From Ignavibacteria bacterium (GTDB lineage Bacteria > Bacteroidota > Ignavibacteria > Kapaibacteriales > UBA4661): a DNA stretch of 64,000 bases. The position numbers were made by a program, and so were the translations under genes. The stretch's first letter is position 1; each line of letters begins with the position of its first letter. Location of the stretch: contig JACVZY010000104.1 in the NCBI GenBank assembly GCA_014654705.1, positions 97,310 to 161,309 on the forward strand, read 5' to 3'. The notes under the pieces were generated by a model, which ran no database searches, was not told the origin of the DNA, and saw nothing but the letters and a program-made list of their open reading frames with translations. Shown piece after piece: positions 51,423-61,067 of the stretch.

Positions 51423-53870
51423 ATGATATACGTTTTGCGTCATTTCATAGTCGTTCTTGCCCTAGTATTACTCCACACGATAACAGTGCTTGCACAAGGC
51501 ACAACCGTTACGCTTTCGGGCGTTTTGAGGGACAAAACAACCGCCGCACCGCTTTCGTTTGCACGTATTATGCTCCGAACCGCATCGGACAGCACAAACG
51601 CTGGTGGCGCTCTCACCACACAAGACGGGCGTTTTCGCATGAGTGGTGTAAAAAGCGGCTTGTATGTGCTTTCGGTCTCATACATCGGCTATCGCACCAT
51701 TTCACGGAGTATTTTGGTGGGCAAACTGAGTCAATTCCTCGACCTCGGTACAATCGAACTAGAGCCGGAAGCAAAAAAAATTGGTGAAATCACCGTAACA
51801 GCAGAGCAAGACGCGGTTTCTCCTAAAATGGACAAAAAAGTTTTTTCTGTCGAAAATAACATTAGCCAAACGGGAGGCTCGGTGCTGCAAGCAATGAAGA
51901 ATCTTCCGGGCATTACGGTTGACCAAAGCGGTAAGGTGCTTCTTCGCGGGAGCGATAAAGTTGCGGTGCTGATAGACGGCAAACAAACTGCGCTGACGGG
52001 CTTTGGTAATCAAGCGGGTTTGGATAATATCCCTGCTTCGGCGATTGAGAAAATCGAAATCATCGCCAACCCGTCCGCAAAGTATGATGCCAACGGTAAT
52101 GCGGGCATTATCAACATTGTCTATAAACAAAACAAACAAGAAGGTTTTAATGGGAAGGCGGGACTTATCGCGGGTTTGGGGGCACTCATACAAAAGCGCG
52201 AAAACTTGCCGGACATCCGACCGCAATATCAAGCCACGTACAAAGTCAATCCCTCGCTGTCACTCAATTACCGCGAAAGCAGCGTTAATGCCTTTTTTCA
52301 AGGCGATGCACTTTGGCAGAAGGCATTGAAAAAGAATGAGTTTATCGAGCGAGTGTATGACGACGGAAGGCGCATTAACGAGCAATTTCTGGAAAACAAC
52401 ACGCAAGCGGCTCTGACTTTCAAAGGCGGTTTGGATTGGCAAGTGAGTAACGACGACGCGCTCACGGTGTCGGCACTTTTTTACCGCGAAGGGCATATTG
52501 ACCGTGGTGACTTGCCCTACGACAATGCAGTGACCGTACAGCGACAGCGTTTGTGGGTGTACTACGAAGATGAAGTCAATACGTCGGTCAATGCCTCCGC
52601 GTCGTTCTTGCACAAATTTGAACAGCCCGGACACACGCTCGGCGTGAATTTCAATTACACCTTTCACCGCGAAGACGAAAAGTTCGATTTTTCCAACACG
52701 CTCTTCATCAACGGTAGCGCGGGACAAACGCGACGGACAAGTTTCGACACCACAGCGCTCATTGCCGATGAAAATGTGAGCGACCTCAACATTGAGTATG
52801 TACGCCCTCTGGAGACGGGGCGTATCGAAGTGGGAACAAAACTACGCTGGCGATATATTCCGACGCGGATGGTGTTTTCGCCCGGCGAAAATTCTACGCT
52901 GGACTTGACTGCCGCAGGTTCTGCCACGTACAACGAGATAATATCGGCACTCTACGGCAATTATGTGTTTGAAAGCAAGTTTGTGGAGGTCGAAGCGGGC
53001 TTGCGTATGGAATACGTGAATGTTGGCTATGCGATTGACCCGAACCAGCGCATTTACAAAAGCGACGGCTATGCGTATTTGCAGCCGTTCCCCAGTGTTC
53101 GTGCGGCATACATCATAGACGAGCGCAATAAAATTTCGCTTTTCTACAATCGTCGTGTTGACCGCCCCGACGAGCCGGATTTGCGTATTTTCCCCAAATA
53201 TGACGACCCTGAAATTCTCAAAACCGGTAATCCGACGCTTCGTCCACAATTTACCCAGACTATTGAGGCGGGCTATAAAACGACGTGGGAGCAAGGTTAC
53301 GTCTATGCTGCGGCGTATCACCGCATCACAAACAACATTCTTACGCGCATCCTCACCACCACGCCCGGCAATACACTTATCAATTCAATTACGCAGAATG
53401 CCGGCGATGGCTTTAATACAGGCGTTGAGGTGATTTGGAATCAGGATGTTGAAAAATGGCTTTCCTTCAGCATTGCGCTGAACGGCTACCAAAATACGAT
53501 TAGTGCATTCAGTATTCTGAACACATACCCTTTCAACACGCCATTCAGTACGGACGAAGAAACAGCCTATTCCGGCAATGCCAAATTGAACGCGACATTT
53601 CATATTGCCGAAGGTATTGATGTCCAGTTCACGGGCGTATATTTGGCACCGGATGTCATTCCGCAAGGCAGAATTGATGCGCGGTATGCGGTTGATATTG
53701 GCGCAAAAGCATCTATCCAAAACGGGAAAGGCGAACTTTTTCTGAATGTGAGTGACCTTTTGAACACGATGCAAATCCGTAAAAATCTTCAAAGCACTGG
53801 CTTTCGTGTTCTCAGTGCGGATTTGTATGAAACGCAAGTGATTCGGATTGGGTATAGCTACAAATTTTGA
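51423..53870 (+). CDS. TonB-dependent outer-membrane receptor
   Basis: 815 residues. Signal peptide ends VLAQ. Residues about 28-110 are a carboxypeptidase-regulatory-like beta domain (VTLSGVLRDKTTAAPLSFARI), then a plug domain (GGSVLQAMKNLPGITVDQSGKVLLRGSDKVAVLIDG; ANPSAKYDANGNAGIINIV) and a large beta-barrel ending with Phe (IRIGYSYKF). It fits the outer-membrane beta-barrel family common in Bacteroidota. It would import a substrate, perhaps a metal chelate or an oligosaccharide, across the outer membrane with TonB. No SusD partner is next to it. It lies 82 bp after the classical kinase and may be controlled by that pair. Confidence 0.92.
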   Translation: MIYVLRHFIVVLALVLLHTITVLAQGTTVTLSGVLRDKTTAAPLSFARIMLRTASDSTNAGGALTTQDGRFRMSGVKSGLYVLSVSYIGYRTISRSILVGKLSQFLDLGTIELEPEAKKIGEITVTAEQDAVSPKMDKKVFSVENNISQTGGSVLQAMKNLPGITVDQSGKVLLRGSDKVAVLIDGKQTALTGFGNQAGLDNIPASAIEKIEIIANPSAKYDANGNAGIINIVYKQNKQEGFNGKAGLIAGLGALIQKRENLPDIRPQYQATYKVNPSLSLNYRESSVNAFFQGDALWQKALKKNEFIERVYDDGRRINEQFLENNTQAALTFKGGLDWQVSNDDALTVSALFYREGHIDRGDLPYDNAVTVQRQRLWVYYEDEVNTSVNASASFLHKFEQPGHTLGVNFNYTFHREDEKFDFSNTLFINGSAGQTRRTSFDTTALIADENVSDLNIEYVRPLETGRIEVGTKLRWRYIPTRMVFSPGENSTLDLTAAGSATYNEIISALYGNYVFESKFVEVEAGLRMEYVNVGYAIDPNQRIYKSDGYAYLQPFPSVRAAYIIDERNKISLFYNRRVDRPDEPDLRIFPKYDDPEILKTGNPTLRPQFTQTIEAGYKTTWEQGYVYAAAYHRITNNILTRILTTTPGNTLINSITQNAGDGFNTGVEVIWNQDVEKWLSFSIALNGYQNTISAFSILNTYPFNTPFSTDEETAYSGNAKLNATFHIAEGIDVQFTGVYLAPDVIPQGRIDARYAVDIGAKASIQNGKGELFLNVSDLLNTMQIRKNLQSTGFRVLSADLYETQVIRIGYSYKF

Positions 53871-53962
53871 GATAGGTTGTCAGCGCAAGGTTATTGTCTG
53901 TTCAGGCGATTACCTACTGGAATCTGAGAGAGTATAACGGTGATGGTTTCCGTCTTTTGTTG

Positions 53963-53970
53963 TATCTTTG
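53963..53970 (+). promoter_or_regulatory. Possible -7 box of receiver-kinase gene
   Basis: TATCTTTG fits TAnnTTTG, with the ATG at 54020 about 43 bases after the predicted transcription start. No clear -33 TTTG. Confidence 0.35.
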
Positions 53971-54019
53971 TGCCTTCCGAATGTGCCTTTCTCCCACATT
54001 GTCCCCGTTGCAAACGTCT

Positions 54020-55210
54020 ATGCTAAAAATTAAAAAGTCCGAAACGCAAAACCTTGAGCAAAATAGTGAGCAATCTGCCAAAGCGCACGAGCAAGAACGT
54101 CGCTTATTGCTTGTAGATGACGAGCCGGGTATTTTGCTGCTTCTGACGAGCCTTTTTGCGCCTCTTTACACGGTGCGTGTTGCCGGATCGGGTGCTGAAG
54201 CCTTGAGTATTTTGCATGGAGGCTATGCGCCGCAGGTGATTATTGCCGACCAGCGTATGCCCGGTATGACGGGCGCACAGTTTCTTTCTGAGAGTCTGAA
54301 GATTGCGCCAAGTGCCGTGCGCGTTACCCTGACGGGCTATACGGACATCAAAGAAATTGTTGATAGCATCAATAACGGCTCTATTTATCGCTTTGTGGGC
54401 AAGCCATGGGAAGATGAGGAACTGCTGGAAACAGTTCGTCTTTGCTTCGAGCAGTACGACCTGATTACCAAAAATGTGGAGCTGGAAGCCGCACTGAATC
54501 AAGTAGAGATGCTGAACAAGGAAAAAAATGAAATCATGGGTATTGTCTCGCACGACCTTAAGAATCCGATTAGTGCGATTTTGGGGATGACCGAACTTAT
54601 GATGCCCAATAACGGATTGCACTTAGGAACGGCAGATTATCAGCAGTTTGCGCAGCACATTCGGCAAACCGGTATGAATATGCTGGAATTAGTCAAGGGG
54701 CTTCTGGATGACCATTGGCTAGAATCCGGTACGATGGAACTCTATTCTACACCTCTTGATATCTGCGTTCTGACAAAGTTTGTTGTGGACGATTATCGTC
54801 AGCGAGCACAAGATAAAAATATCACGCTGCACTACCACGCACCGAATGATGGAATGATTGCTCTTGCCGATGAGCGCCGACTGCATCAGGTCTTGGATAA
54901 TCTTGTGTCTAATGCCGTGAAGTATTCGCCGACGGGTACAAATGTTTTTGTGTCTATCACTCAGGACATGGGCACTGTTCGTATCAGTGTCCGCGATGAA
55001 GGACCCGGACTCAGCGACGACGACAAAACGAAACTTTTTGGTAAGTTTGCCCGCCTTTCTGCACAGCCGACGGGCGGCGAACACAGTAGTGGTCTCGGCT
55101 TGAGTATTGTCAAAAAAATGGTGGAGGCAATGCGCGGGCGCGTATGGTGCGAATCGGAATTTGGCAAAGGCTCAACGTTTATTGTCGAACTTTCTGCACC
55201 GTTACCGTGA
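54020..55210 (+). CDS. Receiver-histidine kinase fusion protein, cytoplasmic
   Basis: 396 residues from ATG 54020; open frame upstream to 53894 spans the -7 box. Receiver domain at about 28-145: LLLVDDEPGILLL, phospho-acceptor Asp77 in IIADQRMPGMTG, TLTGYTD and Lys of VGKPW. A short helix joins it to the H-box GIVSHDLKNP (His178) and HATPase with signature RLSAQPTGGEHSSG. No membrane helix or signal peptide, so it is soluble, and the receiver is N-terminal as an input domain. It is the only member of the signature family with a receiver. Its stop overlaps the next ATG (TGATG), so it is made together with the propeller kinase at 55210, a likely phospho-donor. Confidence 0.92.
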   Translation: MLKIKKSETQNLEQNSEQSAKAHEQERRLLLVDDEPGILLLLTSLFAPLYTVRVAGSGAEALSILHGGYAPQVIIADQRMPGMTGAQFLSESLKIAPSAVRVTLTGYTDIKEIVDSINNGSIYRFVGKPWEDEELLETVRLCFEQYDLITKNVELEAALNQVEMLNKEKNEIMGIVSHDLKNPISAILGMTELMMPNNGLHLGTADYQQFAQHIRQTGMNMLELVKGLLDDHWLESGTMELYSTPLDICVLTKFVVDDYRQRAQDKNITLHYHAPNDGMIALADERRLHQVLDNLVSNAVKYSPTGTNVFVSITQDMGTVRISVRDEGPGLSDDDKTKLFGKFARLSAQPTGGEHSSGLGLSIVKKMVEAMRGRVWCESEFGKGSTFIVELSAPLP

Positions 55211-58200
55211 TGCAGAAGAGCAGATTCCATATAGTTTTCGGCTCTGTGCGTCGCTTCTTTCTCAAGTGGTCTCGGTACGGGTTGGTGCTCTTGTGTTTTG
55301 TTTGCGGGGTATATGCACAAAATGGGGAAGAGCGCACATTCCGGCGTTTGAGCCACATGGAAGGATTGTCGAACGACGAGGTATATTGTATGACGCAAGA
55401 CCGCCAAGGTATGATATGGTTCGGCACTGCCGACGGTTTGAATATGTACGACGGTGTGAAGTTCACCGTGTATCGTCACCGCAAAGGCGATACCACGAGT
55501 TTGCCTGATAATGGCATCATGAGTATTGTTGAGGACAAAAGTGGAACACTTTGGGTCGGCACAAAAGATTATCTTTGCCGCTTTAATGCAGCTCGTGGGG
55601 CATTTTCTTGCTTGCATCTGCCCACGCGGGTATCCAGCATCAATGTTCGTGCTATTCTGGACGGTGGCAAAGGGATGCTGTATATTGTTGTCGGCGTGAG
55701 TGTTTTTCAAGTGGACAAGCGTACTTTCGCTATCCGTCCCATCCTTGACGAGCGCAGACTGGGCAATGCCTCGTTTGTGGCATCAAACGCCGCGATGGAT
55801 GCACGTGGAAACATCTGGATAACAACAACAAACGGGCTGTTTGTTTATGAAACGGCACGTTCGCATCTGCGTCAGGTCAATACGCTCCCCATAAAGAATG
55901 CGATGCCCAAACTCGACCACGACGGGCAACTATGGTTTACTGACGGCACAACCTTTTTTCGTTTCGACCCACTTCAAGAGCGCATCACAATAAGCTTTTC
56001 CAGCAGTTCCTTTGGCTTGCCGAAGGAACTTCCTACTCAGTGGGGCGGCTATTTCTTGTGCCTATCTGCTGACGGGCTGTTGTGGCTGCATTTTCATCAG
56101 CAGTTATTCACGTACAATCCCACCACAGGCTATATGCAGAACCATACCAGTGCAGTTCATCGTGCGTTCAATAGCAATAGCGGCGAATTTATCAGTGGTT
56201 TCACCGATAGAACAGGTGTGGTCTGGCTTGGCAATAGTGTCCATGGTATTGCACGGTGGTCGCCCTATAACCCCAAATTTCGCCTTTGGAAACATCAGTC
56301 AGGGGAGACGCAAAGCATCAGCAACAACTATATTCGCGGGATATGGGAGGATTCAAGCGGTATTGCATGGGTCTGTACGCAGTATGGCGGACTGAACCGT
56401 ATCAATCCTCGCACGGGCAAGATTCGTCACTACCCTTCTCAAACCAACTCAGAGCGGAATAGCTCACGAAGCGTCTCCGCAAGCGGTCTTCAGAGTAGTA
56501 ATCTTTGGGGAATTCTGCCCGCAGAGAACAATAAAATTTGGCTCTATAAAAACACCGCCACGTATGAGATGAACACAGCGACGGAGCGTTTTCGTTCACT
56601 GCCAATTCGTCCCATGACAACACTTTTCCAAGACCGCGATGGCATAAAATGGACTTCTGACACCGCCAACGGGCAATCTCACATCGGCACGGTTTCCAAT
56701 GATGGAATGCGCTTTTTTCCGAAAAAACAGATGGCGATAGATGCCGCGCGACTTGATGCAGCGCTGCACGATAGGCGAGGGCGTATCTGGTTTGCACTCT
56801 ACCAGCCGCTTCTGCTAAGGTATGACAAAGTATTGCAAATGTGGGATACGATCCAACTTACGCCCGCCCTTCGTCGCACAGATATTTTTTCGTCGTTGTT
56901 TCAGGACCACACGAACAACGTCTGGTTAGCCACGAAGGGTGATGGAATTTATTGTTGCGACACCAACGACTGCGTCATCAGCATCACCGAGCAAGACGGG
57001 CTGCCAAGCAACAACGTCTATGGAATGTACGAAGACCGCCGAGGTATTCTCTGGATCAGCACCGACAAAGGAGTAGCGGCGTACAACCCAGCAACGAAAA
57101 CCTTTCGCAACTACACGCCCAATGACGGTTTGCAAGGCTGGGAGTTCAACCGAATGGCATTTCACCAAAATAAGAACGGTGAAATTTATTTCGGTGGCAC
57201 CGATGGGTTGAATCTTTTTCACCCCGACAGCCTTCGCGATAATCCTCACCCACCACCAGTCAGAATGACTGCAATCTATCTGATGGGCAAGCCGCTCCAG
57301 AGCGACACCGCGATTGGTGACCTTCACTCGGTGAATGTGTTGCATCAGAGTAATACACTGAGCTTCGAGTTTGCTGCGTTGGATTTTACTGCGCCGGAGC
57401 TGAACAAGTATTCGTGGCGACTGGACGGATTCGATAAAGACTGGACGGAGCCTTCATCCAAGCACGAAACCAAATACACAAACCTTTCGCCGGGCGATTA
57501 TATCTTTCGCGTCAAAGCCTGCAATAGCGATGGCGTGTGGAATGAGAATGGCATCGTGCTTTTCGTGACCGTGCAGCCCGCATGGTATCAGCGTTGGTGG
57601 TTTTTGCTTTTTTGCGGGCTTGCGCTTATTGGCAGTGTGGTGATGATTGTGCGCGTGCGTGTGCGGGCAGTGGAGGTGCAGAACCGTTTGCTGGAAGTGG
57701 AAGTCCACAAACGCACGAAAGAACTACGCGAGGCAAACTCAGAAATCAAGCGACAAATGGAGGTGCAAGATGCACAAGCGCGTGAAATTGAGCTTACCAA
57801 TAGCGAGTTGGATATGACGCTGCAAGACCTGAAAACGACGCAAACACAGCTTGTGCAGTCCGAGCGCATGAATGCTATCGGTATGCTCACAGCAGGCGTG
57901 ATGCACGAAATCAATAATCCCAATGCGATTGCATACTCTGCCATTACCCAAGCCCGCTCCAAACTTGAGGAGATGGTGAAGTATTTCTTGTCGCTCTTAG
58001 ACGACGAGAGCAAAGAGTCTGCTGAAGTGAGAAAATATCAAGAATTGAGCAATGATGCACTTTCACGTCTTGAACTCGCCGCTGAGGGGGCGGGGCGCGT
58101 CAAAACGATTGTGGCAAACTTGCAAGGTATGACCAAACATCAGGAAGAAGGCGGTAAAACGGGAAATCTTGTCGCTGAATTAGCGTCCACCTTCAGTCTC

Positions 58201-58587
58201 TTTCGGATGCAATTTCATACCGTTGAAATTGTAGCGGACACGCCGCCCGATATTTTTATCCGTGCGAATTTTGGCGAAATCAATCAAGTGTTTCTGAATC
58301 TGCTGGTCAATGCCGCCCAAGCCGGTGCAACACGAATCACGATGACCGCCACACAAACTGATTCGATGGTTGTTTTACGAATGACCGACAACGGCAAAGG
58401 AATGTCGGCAAAGACTGCAAGCCACATCTTCGAGCCGTTTTTCACGACCAAAGCTGCCGGCAATAGTGGCTTGGGGCTAAGTATATCCAAGCAAATTATT
58501 GAGCGGCATGGTGGCGAGATTGAGTGCGAGTCCGAGCCGGACAAAGGCACAACGTTTATTGTTCGGCTTCCGATAGTCCATGTCTGA
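55210..58587 (+). CDS. Propeller sensor histidine kinase with NtrB-like (HEINNP) core
   Basis: 1125 residues from ATG 55210, overlapping the previous stop by one base; the longer frame lies inside the previous gene. Signal peptide ends GVYAQ. Fourteen blades, several of them divergent (KIWLYKNTATYEM, LLWLHFHQQLFTY), Y_Y_Y near 714-783, membrane helix near 794-817, coiled coil, H-box GVMHEINNPNA (His899), N box NLLVNAAQAG and G2 AAGNSGLGLSISKQII. The kinase core matches that of the TPR kinase at 41547, not the signature family. Coupled translation with the receiver-kinase fusion suggests a phosphorelay. Start well supported by the overlap and signal peptide. Confidence 0.93.
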   Translation: MQKSRFHIVFGSVRRFFLKWSRYGLVLLCFVCGVYAQNGEERTFRRLSHMEGLSNDEVYCMTQDRQGMIWFGTADGLNMYDGVKFTVYRHRKGDTTSLPDNGIMSIVEDKSGTLWVGTKDYLCRFNAARGAFSCLHLPTRVSSINVRAILDGGKGMLYIVVGVSVFQVDKRTFAIRPILDERRLGNASFVASNAAMDARGNIWITTTNGLFVYETARSHLRQVNTLPIKNAMPKLDHDGQLWFTDGTTFFRFDPLQERITISFSSSSFGLPKELPTQWGGYFLCLSADGLLWLHFHQQLFTYNPTTGYMQNHTSAVHRAFNSNSGEFISGFTDRTGVVWLGNSVHGIARWSPYNPKFRLWKHQSGETQSISNNYIRGIWEDSSGIAWVCTQYGGLNRINPRTGKIRHYPSQTNSERNSSRSVSASGLQSSNLWGILPAENNKIWLYKNTATYEMNTATERFRSLPIRPMTTLFQDRDGIKWTSDTANGQSHIGTVSNDGMRFFPKKQMAIDAARLDAALHDRRGRIWFALYQPLLLRYDKVLQMWDTIQLTPALRRTDIFSSLFQDHTNNVWLATKGDGIYCCDTNDCVISITEQDGLPSNNVYGMYEDRRGILWISTDKGVAAYNPATKTFRNYTPNDGLQGWEFNRMAFHQNKNGEIYFGGTDGLNLFHPDSLRDNPHPPPVRMTAIYLMGKPLQSDTAIGDLHSVNVLHQSNTLSFEFAALDFTAPELNKYSWRLDGFDKDWTEPSSKHETKYTNLSPGDYIFRVKACNSDGVWNENGIVLFVTVQPAWYQRWWFLLFCGLALIGSVVMIVRVRVRAVEVQNRLLEVEVHKRTKELREANSEIKRQMEVQDAQAREIELTNSELDMTLQDLKTTQTQLVQSERMNAIGMLTAGVMHEINNPNAIAYSAITQARSKLEEMVKYFLSLLDDESKESAEVRKYQELSNDALSRLELAAEGAGRVKTIVANLQGMTKHQEEGGKTGNLVAELASTFSLFRMQFHTVEIVADTPPDIFIRANFGEINQVFLNLLVNAAQAGATRITMTATQTDSMVVLRMTDNGKGMSAKTASHIFEPFFTTKAAGNSGLGLSISKQIIERHGGEIECESEPDKGTTFIVRLPIVHV

Positions 58588-58680
58588 TGAATGTACCGAT
58601 TGGTGTTTCTTGATTTGGTAATTGCCTGCACTTGCAGTATTTTGTCTGTTCCGCGCTATATTATCACCAGCAAGAGGCTC

Positions 58681-60087
58681 ATGGAAACGCACACGAGTAG
58701 TTCTCCCCAGATTGAACGCGCAACGATTCTGCGAGAATGTGCCCGAATAAATTTCGGACGCGTTCGCTTATTTGCGCTTGTCCTGTTTTTGGTTCATTGT
58801 TTTTTACTCTACCGCGATATTACTGTTTTGCGTGTGGAGGGCTATTGGGCGCGGAACATAGGGTATCAGCATTTATGCACGATGCACGTCATTTTGGTCG
58901 TAGGCACGGCGCTTTTTCTTATGCTGTCTTTTGCCATGGAGCGCTTGCCGCAGAAACGGGAGCGCTGGCGAGATTTGTACAATGGTACTTTTGCGTGGTT
59001 TGTCTTGCTTTGGTGTGCTGTGCTGGCAGGTTGGGTGAATCAGCACGAGCATGGGTTGATTACTGAATATGTGATTGCTATTTTCGGTATTGCTGCCTCC
59101 TTTTATTTCCCGCCGATGCAGTCTTTGGTAATGTTCGTCTCGGTGCAAGTGGTCTTTATGCTGGCAGTTGCCTCTATGCTACCCGAACCCAATTATAGTG
59201 GGCATTACACGAACACTTTGGCAATGATTATCATTGCTTGGCTGCTGGCGCGAACATCGTTCCTGTTGACGGCGAAGAACATTACCAATCAAGAAATTAT
59301 TCGTCAGCAAACGGCAATATTAGCGGAGAATAACACCGAACTGACGCTCAAAAACGCCCGCCTTGAAGTTCTTGATTTGGAGAAAACCGAGTTGATGGGC
59401 ATTGCAGCACACGATTTGAAAAATCCGATAACAGGTATTTTGCTTGCCACAGGTATTATTCGTCATCGCTTACAAGATATGGAGAAGCAGCATGTGCTTG
59501 TCGGTATGGAAAAAGCTATCGGTAAGTTGGGCGATATTGACGGAATAGCAGAGCGTATGCTGGACATTATCAATAAACTCCTGAACGTCAACAAAATTGA
59601 AAGCGGCACCTTAACGATACAGAATGTGGAATTTAGCTTAGGGACAATCGTTGAAGCTGTGGTGGACTTTTATGCAGAACACGCACGACCGAAAAATATT
59701 GTACTGCGTTTGGAGAATCAGGCACCGGATGCACAAATTCATGCAGATCCCCAATTTGTCCAAGAAATTATAGAAAATCTGGTTTCTAATGCAGTGAAGT
59801 ATTCGCCACCGAACTTACCGATTGATGTTCGTTTGCTCGCACGGGAGAGCACGGTGCGATTCGAGGTGCAGGACTACGGACCGGGGCTGAGCCGTGAGGA
59901 CAAGACAAGGCTCTTTGGTAAGTTTGCTCGCCTTTCCGCTCGCCCCACTGCCGGAGAGAATAGTACTGGTCTGGGCTTGAGTATCGTTAAAAAACTTACT
60001 GAAGCCATGAACGGCAGAGTTTGGTGCGAATCGGAACTGGGCAAGGGCGCAACGTTCATTGTTGAGCTACCAAGCGCCATACAATAG
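58681..60087 (+). CDS. Membrane sensor histidine kinase
   Basis: 468 residues from ATG 58681, preceded closely by AAGAGG; an ATG at 58591, three bases after the previous stop, would add 30 residues. About six membrane helices at 27-200 (LFALVLFLVHCFLLYRDI, YVIAIFGIAASFYFPPMQSLVMF), family not recognised. Short coiled coil, H-box GIAAHDLKNP (His244), HATPase. Its signature is the most divergent of the family: RLSARPTAGENSTG and VKKLTEAMNG. It also has PDAQIHADPQFVQEI where others have DEQA. A hairpin repeat follows the gene at 60124. Confidence 0.9.
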   Translation: METHTSSSPQIERATILRECARINFGRVRLFALVLFLVHCFLLYRDITVLRVEGYWARNIGYQHLCTMHVILVVGTALFLMLSFAMERLPQKRERWRDLYNGTFAWFVLLWCAVLAGWVNQHEHGLITEYVIAIFGIAASFYFPPMQSLVMFVSVQVVFMLAVASMLPEPNYSGHYTNTLAMIIIAWLLARTSFLLTAKNITNQEIIRQQTAILAENNTELTLKNARLEVLDLEKTELMGIAAHDLKNPITGILLATGIIRHRLQDMEKQHVLVGMEKAIGKLGDIDGIAERMLDIINKLLNVNKIESGTLTIQNVEFSLGTIVEAVVDFYAEHARPKNIVLRLENQAPDAQIHADPQFVQEIIENLVSNAVKYSPPNLPIDVRLLARESTVRFEVQDYGPGLSREDKTRLFGKFARLSARPTAGENSTGLGLSIVKKLTEAMNGRVWCESELGKGATFIVELPSAIQ

Positions 60088-60123
60088 AGAGAGAAAGGGA
60101 GAACTTTTACAAAAGCACTCTAT

Positions 60124-60150
60124 GGAGTCCGAACGAAAGTTCGGTTCATA
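60124..60150. repeat. Dispersed hairpin element, single inverted arm
   Basis: CCGAAC-GAAA-GTTCGG with flanking GGAGT is the reverse complement of the right arm at 8439-8458 with one base changed in the loop. It lies 37 bases after a kinase stop. The rest of the 256-bp gap to the next gene shows nothing I can name. Confidence 0.7.
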
Positions 60151-60343
60151 GAAAGAAGTCCGTATCAAAATTTTCAAAAATCTTAGTGGTCTTGTCGTTG
60201 GTAATCTCGCATTTGGTCTGCAACAATACGACCCGTTAGTGTTTTGGAGATTACAAAAAAAATTGTAGTTTCTTTCTGCCGAAGATACGATTCAACTATT
60301 TGATTCCTTGTGTTGTGCGGTCAAAACTTTTTTGGGTACGGAT

Positions 60344-60931
60344 ATGTCAACAGTGGCTTGGAATAGTGTCTATGAAAAACTGTATGCAGAAAACGAGCGT
60401 CAAATCCGATTCTACCGTACGTGTACATGGTTAGCGCCGTCGGTATATTTGGTCATCGCTGCCGGTTTGTGGCTTATACCCTTGGACGAGATAAAGCCAT
60501 TTTCGTATCTGATAGCGGCGGCAAGTGTTGTTTTTGCTTGCACAAACGGCTGGACATGGCTTCAGTATGCCACTCGTCCGTTGGTAATAGTGGAAGGTAC
60601 TGTTTATGAAAAACTCACCGAGCGCGACGGCGGGAAGGGAAGCACGGCAAAAAATTACTTTCTTCGCTTGCAGGCTTACACCGTGTATGAACTAACTCCG
60701 CGGGGGCAAGGTGCAATGCGGTCATCGGGCAAAAAAATAAAAATTCGTTGCAGCAAAGACTTATCTACAGATACAGCAGACGGTGCGGCTGTGCGGCTGC
60801 TTTTATTGTCGGGCGGGTTTGCTATCGGTTACATCAAGAATGAAACCGCATTTTATCCGCCATATGCCGTATCATTTGTTCAGTCGGTTCTTTCTGTCTT
60901 TTTTCAAATGCGCCAAGAGCGACAATCGTAA
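60344..60931 (+). CDS. Small membrane protein, unrecognised
   Basis: 195 residues from ATG 60344; an upstream start at 60308 would add 12 residues of poor quality. Two membrane helices close together (TWLAPSVYLVIAAGLWLI and FSYLIAAASVVFACTNGW, about 28-72), then a cytoplasmic or periplasmic domain of about 120 residues with beta-like segments (RPLVIVEGTVYEKL, NYFLRLQAYTVYEL, KIKIRCSKDL). I do not recognise it; the pattern of a helical pair plus a beta domain is seen in several small uncharacterised membrane proteins. It lies between two kinases, with 256 bp before and 136 bp after. Confidence 0.75.
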   Translation: MSTVAWNSVYEKLYAENERQIRFYRTCTWLAPSVYLVIAAGLWLIPLDEIKPFSYLIAAASVVFACTNGWTWLQYATRPLVIVEGTVYEKLTERDGGKGSTAKNYFLRLQAYTVYELTPRGQGAMRSSGKKIKIRCSKDLSTDTADGAAVRLLLLSGGFAIGYIKNETAFYPPYAVSFVQSVLSVFFQMRQERQS

Positions 60932-61067
60932 TCGTCTCCGCTGAGAACAAGCGTCGATTAGAGGCTCGTGGTTGTCATTGCAGATAGCATACCGATCAGA
61001 TGTAATGCGATATGACGCGTCATACCAACCAACAAAGCCGTTTTTTAGAGTAATCTTCGGAATCAGT

